Shown here: in pieces, positions 7,117-14,372 of the stretch
How positions within the stretch are numbered: the stretch's first letter is position 1
Layout: the number at the start of each line of letters is the position of its first letter
Notes under the pieces: model-generated
Seen by the model: the letters and a program-made list of their open reading frames with translations, nothing else
Told to the model about the DNA's origin: nothing
The model's database searches: none
Made by a program: the position numbers and the translations under genes
From: CADEED01 sp035761265
GTDB lineage: Bacteria > Pseudomonadota > Gammaproteobacteria > Steroidobacterales > Steroidobacteraceae
Direction: 5' to 3'
Assembly: GCA_035761265.1 (NCBI GenBank)
Contig: DASTRL010000206.1
Location: 1 to 14,791 of the forward strand
Length of the DNA: 14,791 nt

Positions 7117-9720
7117 ATGAGCGCGCCGCAGGGTAGTTCCAGCAGCCGGTGCCCGCAGTGCGGCGCGCCGATGTCGGCCGGCGTCGCCGGCCAGTGCGGC
7201 GCCTGCCTGCTGCGCCTGGCGACGCTCGATCCGGAGCCGCCGGTCGAATCCGCATCCGCGGCGAGCTTCGAGGAGTGGCTCAAGCTCAAGGGACAGCGCA
7301 TCGGCGGATACGAACTGCTCGACGAGATCGCGCGCGGTGGCATGGGCATCGTGTATCGCGCGCGGCAGGTGGCCGCCGGGCGCACGGTGGCGCTCAAGCT
7401 GATGCTGCCGCAGCTCATGCACCTGCCGGGAATGCGCGCGCGCTTCCGCCACGAAGTGGAGGCGGTCGCGCAGCTCGACCATGCGGGCATCCTGCCCATC
7501 TACGAGGTGGGCGAGCACGCGGGATTGCCCTTCTACAGCACGAAGTTCGCCGAGGGTGGCTCGCTCGACCGGCGCGCCGCCGCGCTGCAGGGCGACTGGC
7601 GCGCCATCGCGCGCATCGTGCTCGAGGTGGCGCGCGCGGTGGACTACGCGCACGGCAAGGGCATCCTGCATCGGGACCTGAAGCCCGCCAACATCCTGTT
7701 CGACGCCGCCGGCGCGCCGATGGTTGGGGACTTCGGGCTGGCGAAATTCCGCGCGGTGGAGCAGGGCGTCACGCTGCCGGCGTCGGCGCTCGGCAGTCCT
7801 AACTACATGGCGCCGGAGCAGATCAGCGCGCAGTTCGGCGAGCTCGGCCCGGCGACCGACGTGTACGGCCTGGGCGCGGTGCTGTACGAATTGCTCACCG
7901 GCCGGCCGCCGATCCAGGGCGAGGATGCGGCCGCGACGCTGCGGCAGGTGCCGGTCACCGCGCCCGCTCCCGGCGTTTCGCTGCGCGCGGACATTCCGCC
8001 GGATCTCGATGGCATCGCGCTCAAGTGCCTCGCGAGGCAGCCGGCGCAGCGCTATGCCAGCGCGGCGGCGCTGGCTCTCGACCTGCAGGCATGGCTGGAC
8101 GGCACCCAGACCGCGGCGCATCGCGGCGCGCGGCTGCAGAAGCTGCGCCGCTGGGCCGCCAACGCCGGCGCCGGCGTGCTGCTGATCGCGCTGATCGCGG
8201 GCGGCGGCACCTACCTGCGCGGCGCGGGAGCCGGCCGTGAATCCGCGGTGGTGAGCTCCTCGCTGTCGACGCCGCGCTCCGTGGCCGTCCTGCCGATGCG
8301 AAATCTCGGCCCGGATCGCGCCGATGATTACCTCGGCGCCATGGTCACCGACGACCTGCTGCGTGACCTGCGCCAGGTGGTATCGCTCGACGTCGTGCCG
8401 TTCCGCGTGAGCGTCGACGACCCCGCGAAGCTTCGCCCGGCGGAGTTGTCGGCGCGGTTGGGCGTGGATCTGCTGCTCGACGGCGAGTTCGTGCGGCAGG
8501 GCGAGGCGCTGCGCGTGCGTGCGCGCCTGTGGGACACGAAGTCGCAACGCGCGACCTGGCAGCACGATTTCGCAACGACCGCGGCCGACATGCGCGACAT
8601 GCGCTCGGGCATCGCGACCGCGCTCGTGACGCAATTGCAGATCCAGGTGGGCAGCGACCTGCGCGCGCAATTGCGGCCGGATGCGCTCACCTCCAGCGCG
8701 CCCGCATACGCCGACTACCTGCGTGCGCGCTACCTGATCCGCTGGCGCCGGCCCGAGACCCTGGGTGAAGCCGCCCGGCTGCTGCGTGAAGCGGTGGCGC
8801 TCGACGACGATTTCGCGCGGGCCCACTCGGCGCTCGCCTATACCTACGCGCTGTCCATCCCGTTCGAGCCCGAGGGCGGCGAGTACTGGAAGCTCGCGAC
8901 GCAGTCCGCGCGCCGCGCGCTGGCGCGCAATCCTTCGCTCGGGGAACCGCACGCGGTGCTCGGCGACTATCACTCCATCGCCGGCAAACCGATCGATGCG
9001 GAGCTGGACTTCCAGCGCGCGCTCGAGCTCGAGCCGCGCGATCCCGCCGCGCTGCACCTGTACGCCATTCATCTGTATTCCATGGGAAGGCTGAAGGACG
9101 CGCTGGACATGGAACGGCGCAGCGTCGCCAACGACGGCACCAGTCCGCAGCCCATCATGTGGCTGGCCATGGCGACGACGCTCGTGGGCGAGACGCAGGA
9201 AGCGCGCCGCCTGTGGCAGACGGCCGACGAGCTCGGTGCCGCGCGTCCGCTGTGCGCCGCCGTCGCGCGACTGGAGCTCGGGCAGGACGACTTCCTCGAC
9301 GAGTGGTACCACACGCAGACCTCGGACTGGTACCTGCCGGCGCGCGGTGCGCAGCGGCGCGGTGCGCCTCCGGACACGCGCGAGCTGCACGCGGGCGTGG
9401 TGGATCCCACACGGCGCGCGGCGGCGCTGGCGTGGCTGCGCGGCAGGGAGCCGCAGCTCGATCCGGCGTTCGCGATCACCCACTATGGCTTGCTCGGGGA
9501 TGCCGATGACGCGTTTCGCGTGGCCGAAGCGTTCGATCTGCCGGACGACACCAACTACCTCTATCAACTGTGCAACATCTGGTCGCCGCGCACCGCCGTG
9601 ATCCGCCGGGACCCGCGCTTCGGCGCATTGATGAAGCGCTGGGGCTTCGTCGAGTACTGGCGGCGATTCGGCAGTCCCGAGTCCTGTTCCATCGAAGGTG
9701 AATCGGTGAGCTGCCGCTGA
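7117..9720 (+). CDS. Membrane Ser/Thr protein kinase with zinc ribbon and periplasmic TolB-like/TPR region
   Basis: An 867-residue kinase. An N-terminal zinc ribbon (Cys 12, 15, 27, 30; CxxC-x11-CxxC) is followed by a kinase domain at about 65-330. All catalytic landmarks are intact: glycine loop ARGGMGIVY, Lys94 (VALK), a helix-C Glu near 115, HRDLKPAN (185-192), DFG (205-207) and APE (232-234). One membrane helix lies at about 350-367. The outer part starts with a TolB/FlgO-like domain (SVAVLPMRNLG and LGAMVTDDLL) and continues with tetratricopeptide-type helices (for example LREAVALDDDFARAHSALAY). Similar kinase architectures are common in Planctomycetes, Verrucomicrobia and Acidobacteria. 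It probably senses a periplasmic cue and phosphorylates a cytoplasmic partner, most likely the sigma factor 36 bases upstream. Confidence 0.92.
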   Translation: MSAPQGSSSSRCPQCGAPMSAGVAGQCGACLLRLATLDPEPPVESASAASFEEWLKLKGQRIGGYELLDEIARGGMGIVYRARQVAAGRTVALKLMLPQLMHLPGMRARFRHEVEAVAQLDHAGILPIYEVGEHAGLPFYSTKFAEGGSLDRRAAALQGDWRAIARIVLEVARAVDYAHGKGILHRDLKPANILFDAAGAPMVGDFGLAKFRAVEQGVTLPASALGSPNYMAPEQISAQFGELGPATDVYGLGAVLYELLTGRPPIQGEDAAATLRQVPVTAPAPGVSLRADIPPDLDGIALKCLARQPAQRYASAAALALDLQAWLDGTQTAAHRGARLQKLRRWAANAGAGVLLIALIAGGGTYLRGAGAGRESAVVSSSLSTPRSVAVLPMRNLGPDRADDYLGAMVTDDLLRDLRQVVSLDVVPFRVSVDDPAKLRPAELSARLGVDLLLDGEFVRQGEALRVRARLWDTKSQRATWQHDFATTAADMRDMRSGIATALVTQLQIQVGSDLRAQLRPDALTSSAPAYADYLRARYLIRWRRPETLGEAARLLREAVALDDDFARAHSALAYTYALSIPFEPEGGEYWKLATQSARRALARNPSLGEPHAVLGDYHSIAGKPIDAELDFQRALELEPRDPAALHLYAIHLYSMGRLKDALDMERRSVANDGTSPQPIMWLAMATTLVGETQEARRLWQTADELGAARPLCAAVARLELGQDDFLDEWYHTQTSDWYLPARGAQRRGAPPDTRELHAGVVDPTRRAAALAWLRGREPQLDPAFAITHYGLLGDADDAFRVAEAFDLPDDTNYLYQLCNIWSPRTAVIRRDPRFGALMKRWGFVEYWRRFGSPESCSIEGESVSCR

Positions 9721-9753
9721 GCCTCGGCCCGTGGCGCACCATCCACCGCATCA

Positions 9754-9770
9754 CTTACGGATGGCTTACG
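9754..9770. repeat. Pair of CTTACG direct repeats upstream of the VWD gene
   Basis: CTTACG occurs at 9754-9759 and 9765-9770, exactly 11 bases apart (about one helical turn), in the 181-base gap before the VWD gene. Same-face repeats of this kind can be a regulator site or part of a promoter. The rest of the gap shows no clear sigma-70 promoter. Confidence 0.2.
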
Positions 9771-9901
9771 CGCGGGATGGCGCGGAGCGGGCGCGGGCAA
9801 CACGTCGCATTTCCCGCCGACAGACGCGCGGCGTCACTGGTCAGGCGCCCGCCCGGAGCGCAGGGTGACCTGCGTCGAAGAAAATGCTCAGGGAGGACTC
9901 C

Positions 9902-11869
9902 ATGAACCACCGCGCCGGCTTGCGCGTCGCCACCAGACTGGTCCTGATCCTCGCGACCAGTCTGTTGCTCTCCGTCTGCTCGGTGCCGAGTGCGCATGCG
10001 CAGGCGACCACGCCGCCCTCTGACAAACAACCTCCATCCGCGGAGCTGCGCCGGCAGTGGGAGGACTACCGCATCGCGATGGCGCAGGTGCCGCTGCCGA
10101 AGAAGGGCTGCTTCACGGCCGCATTCCCGAATCGCGAATGGCGCGAAGTGGCGTGCGTCCCGGCGCCTGACTACCCGATGCTGCCGAGATTCGGCCCGGT
10201 CCCCCTGACGGTAGGCAGTGGCAACGACATCCTCGCGGTGGCGCCGAGCGGCACGATCTCCTCCGCCATCGGCAGCTTCGAGAACCTCAACAACGTCACC
10301 AGCGAGAGCGGCCTCGTGAACAACACGGGCAGCGCGGTCGCGGACGCCTACACACTGCAGATCAACACGAACTTCATGCAGAACGCGACGATCTGCGCCG
10401 GAGCGCTGGATCCGGCCACCTGCCAGGTGTGGGAGCAGTTCGTCTTCGAGAACAACAACGTGCGGCACCGCGCGTTCATCCAGTACTGGATCATCCGCTT
10501 CGGCAACAACTGCCCCGCGGGCCAGAACTGGATCCAAAGACCCCTGTTCGGCAGCATCTACTGCTTCAAGAACAATTCCGCGGGAGCGGTCGCGACCACC
10601 AACCAGCCGGTCACGAACCTCGCGAACATGTCGCTGACGGCATCGGTGACGGCGACCAGCGACCGCGTGACCTTCGCCGACGGCGGCACGCTGTCGACGG
10701 TGGCGGGTGACAACGCGGTCGGCGCCGCCGGCGGCTGGACGCAGGCCGAGTTCAACATCGTCGGCGACGCGGGCAGCGGCCAGGCCAACTTCAACGCGGG
10801 CGCGGACATGACGCTGCGCACGCGCATCATCTACGGCGGCACGCAGCCGCCGACCTGTCAGGCGGGTGGCACCACCGGCGAGACCAACAACCTGGACTTC
10901 GGGCCGACCGCGCCGGGGCAGTCGCAACCGGGCCCCGCCGTGATCTTCCGGCAGAGCACCGCGGGCGGGCTCATGGGCTGCGCGGCGGCGGTGACCGTGG
11001 GTGACACGCATCTGCGTACCTTCGGTGGGTTGTTCTACGATTTCCAGGCGTCGGGAGACTTCCTGCTGGCGCAGTCCGACCCGGACTTCGTGGTGCAGGC
11101 GCGGCAGATCTCGGGCGCGCCGACCTGGCCCAATGCTTCCGTCAACAGTGCCGTCGCGACGCAGATGGGCAAGGACAAGGTGGCGGTGTGCCTGGAGTCC
11201 GGACTCAACGTCAATGGCACCAACCAGGAAATCGCCGACGGCGCCAACCTGTTCACGCCGGACGGCACGACGATCTGGCACCGGGGCAACGTCTACACGG
11301 TCATCGGCCCGAATGGCGATTCGATTCGCGCGACGGTCAATGCCACCTGGATCGACGTGAACGTGGGGCTCGGGCACTGGCCGGCGAAGGTCAGCGGATT
11401 GCTGGCCAACTACCAGGACGACGTGAATCAGATCGCGAGCCGCGCGGGTCGGCCGCTCGCGACCCCGTTCACCTTCGAGTCCCTGTATCGCAACGTGGGT
11501 GACAGCTGGCGCTTGTCCGGGAAGGAATCCCTGCTGAACGTCTGCGGAGGGGCGCCCAAGCGCCTCGACAATCCCGCCAGGCCCTTCTTCGCGCGCGACC
11601 TCGAGCAGGCAACCTATGCCCGCACGCGCGCGGTGTGCGTCGCGGCGGGCGTCAAGGGCGAGACTCTGCTGGATGCCTGCACGCTGGATGTCGCGGTGCT
11701 GGGCGATGACGGCGCGGCGAAGGTCTACGTCGACATGCTCCCGCCGGTGACCGAGGCGCGGCCCACCTTCAAGGATGACGGTGGCGCACGAAAGTGGTGG
11801 CTGATCCTGTTCCTGATCGCGCTCGCGTTGCTGATCGTCTGGCTGATGCGCAGGAGAGGGAGCGCCTGA
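9902..11869 (+). CDS. Exported, C-terminally anchored protein with von Willebrand type D domain
   Basis: This 655-residue protein has a signal peptide (residues 1-33, cleavage after AHA). Residues about 62-350 belong to a secreted domain I have seen in other proteobacterial proteins but cannot name; marks are PLPKKGCF, AFIQYWIIRFG and AEFNIVGDAGSGQANFN. A VWD domain follows at about 360-520 (VGDTHLRTFGGLFYDFQASG), then a C8-like Cys region ending LLDACTLDVAVLGDDG. The C-terminus has GG, a membrane helix (632-649) and an Arg cluster. VWD domains mediate extracellular binding. ATG 9902 is preferred over 9884: GGAGG lies 6 bases upstream and the signal peptide then has normal length. It lies downstream of the kinase on the same strand, across 181 bases. 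Confidence 0.87.
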   Translation: MNHRAGLRVATRLVLILATSLLLSVCSVPSAHAQATTPPSDKQPPSAELRRQWEDYRIAMAQVPLPKKGCFTAAFPNREWREVACVPAPDYPMLPRFGPVPLTVGSGNDILAVAPSGTISSAIGSFENLNNVTSESGLVNNTGSAVADAYTLQINTNFMQNATICAGALDPATCQVWEQFVFENNNVRHRAFIQYWIIRFGNNCPAGQNWIQRPLFGSIYCFKNNSAGAVATTNQPVTNLANMSLTASVTATSDRVTFADGGTLSTVAGDNAVGAAGGWTQAEFNIVGDAGSGQANFNAGADMTLRTRIIYGGTQPPTCQAGGTTGETNNLDFGPTAPGQSQPGPAVIFRQSTAGGLMGCAAAVTVGDTHLRTFGGLFYDFQASGDFLLAQSDPDFVVQARQISGAPTWPNASVNSAVATQMGKDKVAVCLESGLNVNGTNQEIADGANLFTPDGTTIWHRGNVYTVIGPNGDSIRATVNATWIDVNVGLGHWPAKVSGLLANYQDDVNQIASRAGRPLATPFTFESLYRNVGDSWRLSGKESLLNVCGGAPKRLDNPARPFFARDLEQATYARTRAVCVAAGVKGETLLDACTLDVAVLGDDGAAKVYVDMLPPVTEARPTFKDDGGARKWWLILFLIALALLIVWLMRRRGSA

Positions 11870-11880
11870 GCGCTCCCTCT
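11855..11880. terminator. Perfect 11-bp hairpin between convergent genes, stop codon in loop
   Basis: AGAGGGAGCGC (11855-11865) pairs perfectly with GCGCTCCCTCT (11870-11880) around CTGA, and the TGA is the stop codon of the VWD gene (11867-11869). The minus-strand lipoprotein gene ends 11 bases further on, so one hairpin could serve both transcripts. There is no T-tract on either side, so terminator function is inferred from position and stability only. Confidence 0.55.
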
Positions 11881-11890
11881 TGCTCGCGAA

Positions 11891-12514
11891 CTACTGTGCG
11901 CTCGTCTGCGCGCCTGGCTGCGCGGCGCTCGCCAGCTGCTCGGACATCCCGAGCGAGGTCTTGATCTCGTTCAGCTTGGCCTGGACCATGCGGCCCTTCT
12001 CCGCGGCCTCCTCCGGCTTGCCGGCATCGGCCGCCTTGTTGGCCTCGTCCCAGCTCGCCTTCACGGTCTCGAGATCCTTCTTCGCGGCCTCGAGCTCCTC
12101 GCGCGTCACCCCTTTGGGAAGCGCATTCGGCTTGAGGCTATCTACCCGCGCCTGCACCGCCTCGACCGCGGGCTGCACTTCGGCGTGCAGGGTGCTCCAC
12201 TCCTGGATGGTGGCGGCCTGCCGGGCCTGGCCGGCGGCGATCGCATCCTCGAGCGCCCGGAACTGCTCGTTGAACTGGGGAACCTCATTCTTGACCACCT
12301 TGTACTCGCGCTGCTGCAGGCTCTGCTTCATGTGCGCGAGCGTGGCTTCCACGGTCTTCAGCTCCTCGGGCGCCGCGGTGGTCGCGTCCGGCCGCACGCG
12401 TTCGACGGCCGCCTCGGCCTGGCTCACCTTCATTTCCGCCGAGCCACGGCTCTCGCAGCCCATGATCGCCAACGCCGCCGCGAGCGGCAGCAATGCCTGG
12501 TATGCCTTCATCAT
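11891..12514 (-). CDS. Coiled-coil outer-membrane lipoprotein (paralogue 1 of 3)
   Basis: This 207-residue protein has a lipoprotein signal with lipobox IMGC (Cys20); the following Glu gives no Asp retention signal, so the outer membrane is expected. The rest is almost entirely charged, Ala-rich helix with heptad character. An early segment (RPDATTAAPEELKTVEATLA) resembles DUF4398-like lipoproteins. The later part (VQARVDSLKPNALPKGVTRE, then KASWDEANKAADAGKPEEAA) aligns by eye with the two paralogues upstream. ATG 12514 has GGAG 4-5 bases upstream; the frame is open to 12616, but the extra residues precede the signal peptide and are rejected. It has a Gln/Ala-rich tail. It is convergent with the VWD gene. 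No function is known. Confidence 0.85.
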   Translation of the reverse strand: MMKAYQALLPLAAALAIMGCESRGSAEMKVSQAEAAVERVRPDATTAAPEELKTVEATLAHMKQSLQQREYKVVKNEVPQFNEQFRALEDAIAAGQARQAATIQEWSTLHAEVQPAVEAVQARVDSLKPNALPKGVTREELEAAKKDLETVKASWDEANKAADAGKPEEAAEKGRMVQAKLNEIKTSLGMSEQLASAAQPGAQTSAQ

Positions 12515-12585
12515 GTGTCTCCTCGAGTTCGGTGCCGTGCGCACCGTTGTTAGGCACACCATAGGGTCCAGGCAATCGTCCGCTC

Positions 12586-12599
12586 CGTAGGACGAACGC
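12586..12599 (-). promoter_or_regulatory. CGTCCTACG box with an overlapping AlgR-like sequence
   Basis: Read on the minus strand, this is GCGTTCGTC followed directly by CTACG. The first nine bases (12591-12599) differ by one base from CCGTTCGTC, the site bound by the LytTR-family regulator AlgR. The CGTCCTACG part (12586-12594) recurs upstream of paralogue 3. It lies 72 bases before the start of paralogue 1. The match could be chance in GC-rich DNA. Confidence 0.3.
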
Positions 12600-12667
12600 G
12601 CATATCCCCTCGGCATCGTCCGCCTGGGTTTGTGAGGCCGTCGCCGCGCGACGACAGTGCAGGCGCC

Positions 12668-12934
12668 TCAGCCCGGTGGCTGCTGGCGGATCTGCTTCTC
12701 GAACTCTTCGAGCGCCTCGATCGCCGCCTCGTCTTCCTGGCCGATGTCGCGCGCATCGTCGGCGTTGAAGGTGGGCTCGATCTTCACGCCCTTGTTCGAG
12801 ACGCGCGTGTGCGGCCCGGGCTGGTGCTCGAGATCCTGGATATCGATGACGGGAGTCTCGATCTGCAGCGGTTCGGCCGGATGCGGAGGCGGATCCTCGA
12901 CCGGAACGGGATCGGGTTGCGGTTGCTGGGTCAT
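12668..12934 (-). CDS. Small proline- and acid-rich hypothetical protein
   Basis: This 88-residue protein has a Pro-rich start (MTQQPQPDPVPVEDPPPHPA), a middle with VSNKGVKIEPTFNADDA, and a helical acidic end (EDEAAIEALEEFEKQIRQQ). It lacks a signal peptide or membrane segment, so it is probably cytoplasmic, unlike its lipoprotein neighbours. A very strong Shine-Dalgarno sequence (GGAGG, 5 bases before the ATG) supports expression. It sits between lipoprotein paralogues 1 and 2 with gaps of 153 and 138 bases, so it may have its own promoter. I do not recognise the family. Confidence 0.7.
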   Translation of the reverse strand: MTQQPQPDPVPVEDPPPHPAEPLQIETPVIDIQDLEHQPGPHTRVSNKGVKIEPTFNADDARDIGQEDEAAIEALEEFEKQIRQQPPG

Positions 12935-13040
12935 GGCGGCCTCCTTTCCTCGTGGAGGGACAGCGTAGAAGGGCCGCGCGGCGACGATGATCGGCGAGTA
13001 CCGTGCGGCGCTGTAGGGCGCGAGCGGACGTGCGACATCG

Positions 13041-13060
13041 CGGCGCCCGGTGAGGCGCCG
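13041..13060 (-). terminator. GC hairpin downstream of lipoprotein paralogue 2
   Basis: CGGCGCC (13041-13047) pairs with GGCGCCG (13054-13060) around a six-base loop, 12 bases after the stop of paralogue 2. No T-tract follows. It may mark the end of that transcript or protect its 3' end. Confidence 0.35.
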
Positions 13061-13072
13061 TGACGAAAGACT

Positions 13073-13654
13073 TCAAACCGGCGCGATCGCCAACTGCTCG
13101 GTGATCTCTTTCGCCTTGGCCTGGGCCGCGCGGCCCTTGTCGGCGGCTTCGGTGGGATTGCCGGCTTCGGCCGCGGCGCGGGCCTCGGCCCACTGCGACT
13201 TCACCATCTCGAATGAAGCCTTCGCGGTCTCGAAGGTTGCCTTCTGCAAACCGCGCGGCAGCTTGCCGCGGGACAGGGTGTTCACCCGATCCTGGATGGC
13301 GTTCACCATCTTCGGCACCTCTTCCTCGAGCTGCTCCCATTCGTTCGTGGCGGCGGCGATCTGTGTCTGCTTCGCGACGATGACCTCCCGCAGCATCTTC
13401 AGTTCTTCGTTCATCTTCGGCGCGCCGGCCAGCACCGATTTGTAATCCTGCTTCGCGAGCTGGTCCTTCATCGCATCGAGATCCGTCGCGGCGGCCTGCA
13501 GACGATCCGGCGCGTATTTTTGCGCGTCGGGCTTCAACTGGTTCAGCGCAGTTTCGGCCGACGCCACGGTCTGCCTGGCGGGCTCTTCCTTGCTCGCGCA
13601 TCCGGCGGCGAGCAATGCACTGGTGGCCAGCGCGATACAAACGAAAAGACGCAT
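13073..13654 (-). CDS. Coiled-coil outer-membrane lipoprotein (paralogue 2 of 3)
   Basis: This 193-residue lipoprotein has lipobox LAAGC (Cys19), with Ala at +2. The mature protein is helical: a DUF4398-like stretch (LKPDAQKYAPDRLQAAATDL) and then LAKQDYKSVLAGAPKMNEEL. The second half shares with paralogue 3 the pattern VPKMV-xx-IQ-x-RV-xx-LS, then LP-x-G, FE-xx-K-xx-WAEA and EAA-x-KG. The start at ATG 13654 is set by GGAGGAG 6 bases upstream; 18 further in-frame codons upstream are unlikely. It follows paralogue 3 by 55 bases, with a strong hairpin in the gap, so the two may form an operon with attenuated read-through. An envelope-structural or stress role is possible, but nothing in the sequence shows it. 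Confidence 0.87.
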   Translation of the reverse strand: MRLFVCIALATSALLAAGCASKEEPARQTVASAETALNQLKPDAQKYAPDRLQAAATDLDAMKDQLAKQDYKSVLAGAPKMNEELKMLREVIVAKQTQIAAATNEWEQLEEEVPKMVNAIQDRVNTLSRGKLPRGLQKATFETAKASFEMVKSQWAEARAAAEAGNPTEAADKGRAAQAKAKEITEQLAIAPV

Positions 13655-13675
13655 GACGACTCCTCCGAGTATCGA

Positions 13676-13701
13676 GGCCGGGAGCCGCACGGCTCCCGGC
13701 C
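13676..13701 (-). terminator. Perfect 12-bp hairpin between lipoprotein paralogues 3 and 2
   Basis: GGCCGGGAGCCG (13676-13687) pairs perfectly with CGGCTCCCGGCC (13690-13701). It begins 8 bases after the stop of paralogue 3 and ends 21 bases before the start of paralogue 2. No T-tract follows. It may be a terminator, a partial terminator or an RNA stabiliser that sets the relative output of the two genes. Confidence 0.5.
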
Positions 13702-13709
13702 CTCTCACT

Positions 13710-14315
13710 TCAGGCGTCGGACTGCTTGATCTTGAGCTGATCCATCAGCTCCTGGCCCATACCCTTGGCGGACTTGCCCTTGTTCGCCGCCTCGATGGCG
13801 TCGCCCTTCTTCGCCTCGGAGCTGGCCTCGGCCCAGGTGGTCTTCATGGACTCGAACGCGGACTTGGCGCCCTCGAACTCATCCTTGTTGATGCCGAATG
13901 GCAGTCGCTTCGAGCTCGACAGCTTGTCGACGCGCTTCTGGATGGTGTCGACCATCTTCGGCACCTCGACGTTCAGGCCTTCCCATTCCGTCTTCGCGGC
14001 GGCGACCGCGGCCTTCGCCTGCGCCTTGGAGGCCTCGACCGCGGACTTCAGCGAGTCGACCGCCTTCTCGAGCTGCGGCGTGCCGGCGAGCACGTCACCG
14101 TACTGCTTCTCGTCGTAGCTGGCCTTGAGCCGGTCGTACTGCGCCTGCACGCCCTTCAATCCGTCAGGCGCGTACCTGGCTGCATCGTCCTTCACGGCCG
14201 CGAGCGACGACTCGATCTTCTCGAGCGCCTCGTTGGCCGGCGCCCTTTGCCTGGCGCATCCGGTCGCGAGCAGCGTGGCCGCGGCGAGCGCCATGATCAG
14301 ACTGGTCATACGCAT
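13710..14315 (-). CDS. Coiled-coil outer-membrane lipoprotein (paralogue 3 of 3)
   Basis: This 201-residue lipoprotein has lipobox LATGC (Cys20), with Ala at +2. It shows the same plan as paralogue 2: YAPDGLKGVQAQYDRLKASY, then YGDVLAGTPQLEKAVDSL, an Ala/Lys-rich coiled coil, VEVPKMVDTIQKRVDKLSSS, and FEGAKSAFESMKTTWAEASS. It ends KKGDAIEAANKGKSAKGMGQ and a short tail. GGAG 6 bases before ATG 14315 fixes the start. It is the first gene after the LytTR regulator (143 bases away, same strand). The leader carries a CGTCCTACG box 58 bases upstream of the start. No function can be assigned. Confidence 0.87.
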   Translation of the reverse strand: MRMTSLIMALAAATLLATGCARQRAPANEALEKIESSLAAVKDDAARYAPDGLKGVQAQYDRLKASYDEKQYGDVLAGTPQLEKAVDSLKSAVEASKAQAKAAVAAAKTEWEGLNVEVPKMVDTIQKRVDKLSSSKRLPFGINKDEFEGAKSAFESMKTTWAEASSEAKKGDAIEAANKGKSAKGMGQELMDQLKIKQSDA

Positions 14316-14372
14316 GGATCACTCCTTCGGTGTCTCCCCTGCGGAAGGCTAAGCGCCACCTGACAAACAACT

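Noticed and set aside
6709..9567. 952-codon minus-strand open frame opposite the kinase and sigma genes
   Set aside because: It is an antisense shadow of a gene with full kinase motifs; its product is Arg/His/Gln/Ala-rich with no recognisable domain, as expected from high-GC antisense frames.
9755..11377. 540-codon minus-strand open frame opposite the VWD gene
   Set aside because: Arg/His/Val-rich shadow; the plus strand encodes a signal peptide, VWD motifs and a membrane tail.
12285..13640. 451-codon minus-strand open frame crossing paralogue 2, the 88-residue gene and paralogue 1
   Set aside because: It overlaps three genes with good ribosome-binding sites in another frame and its product is Arg/Gly/Ala-rich shadow sequence.
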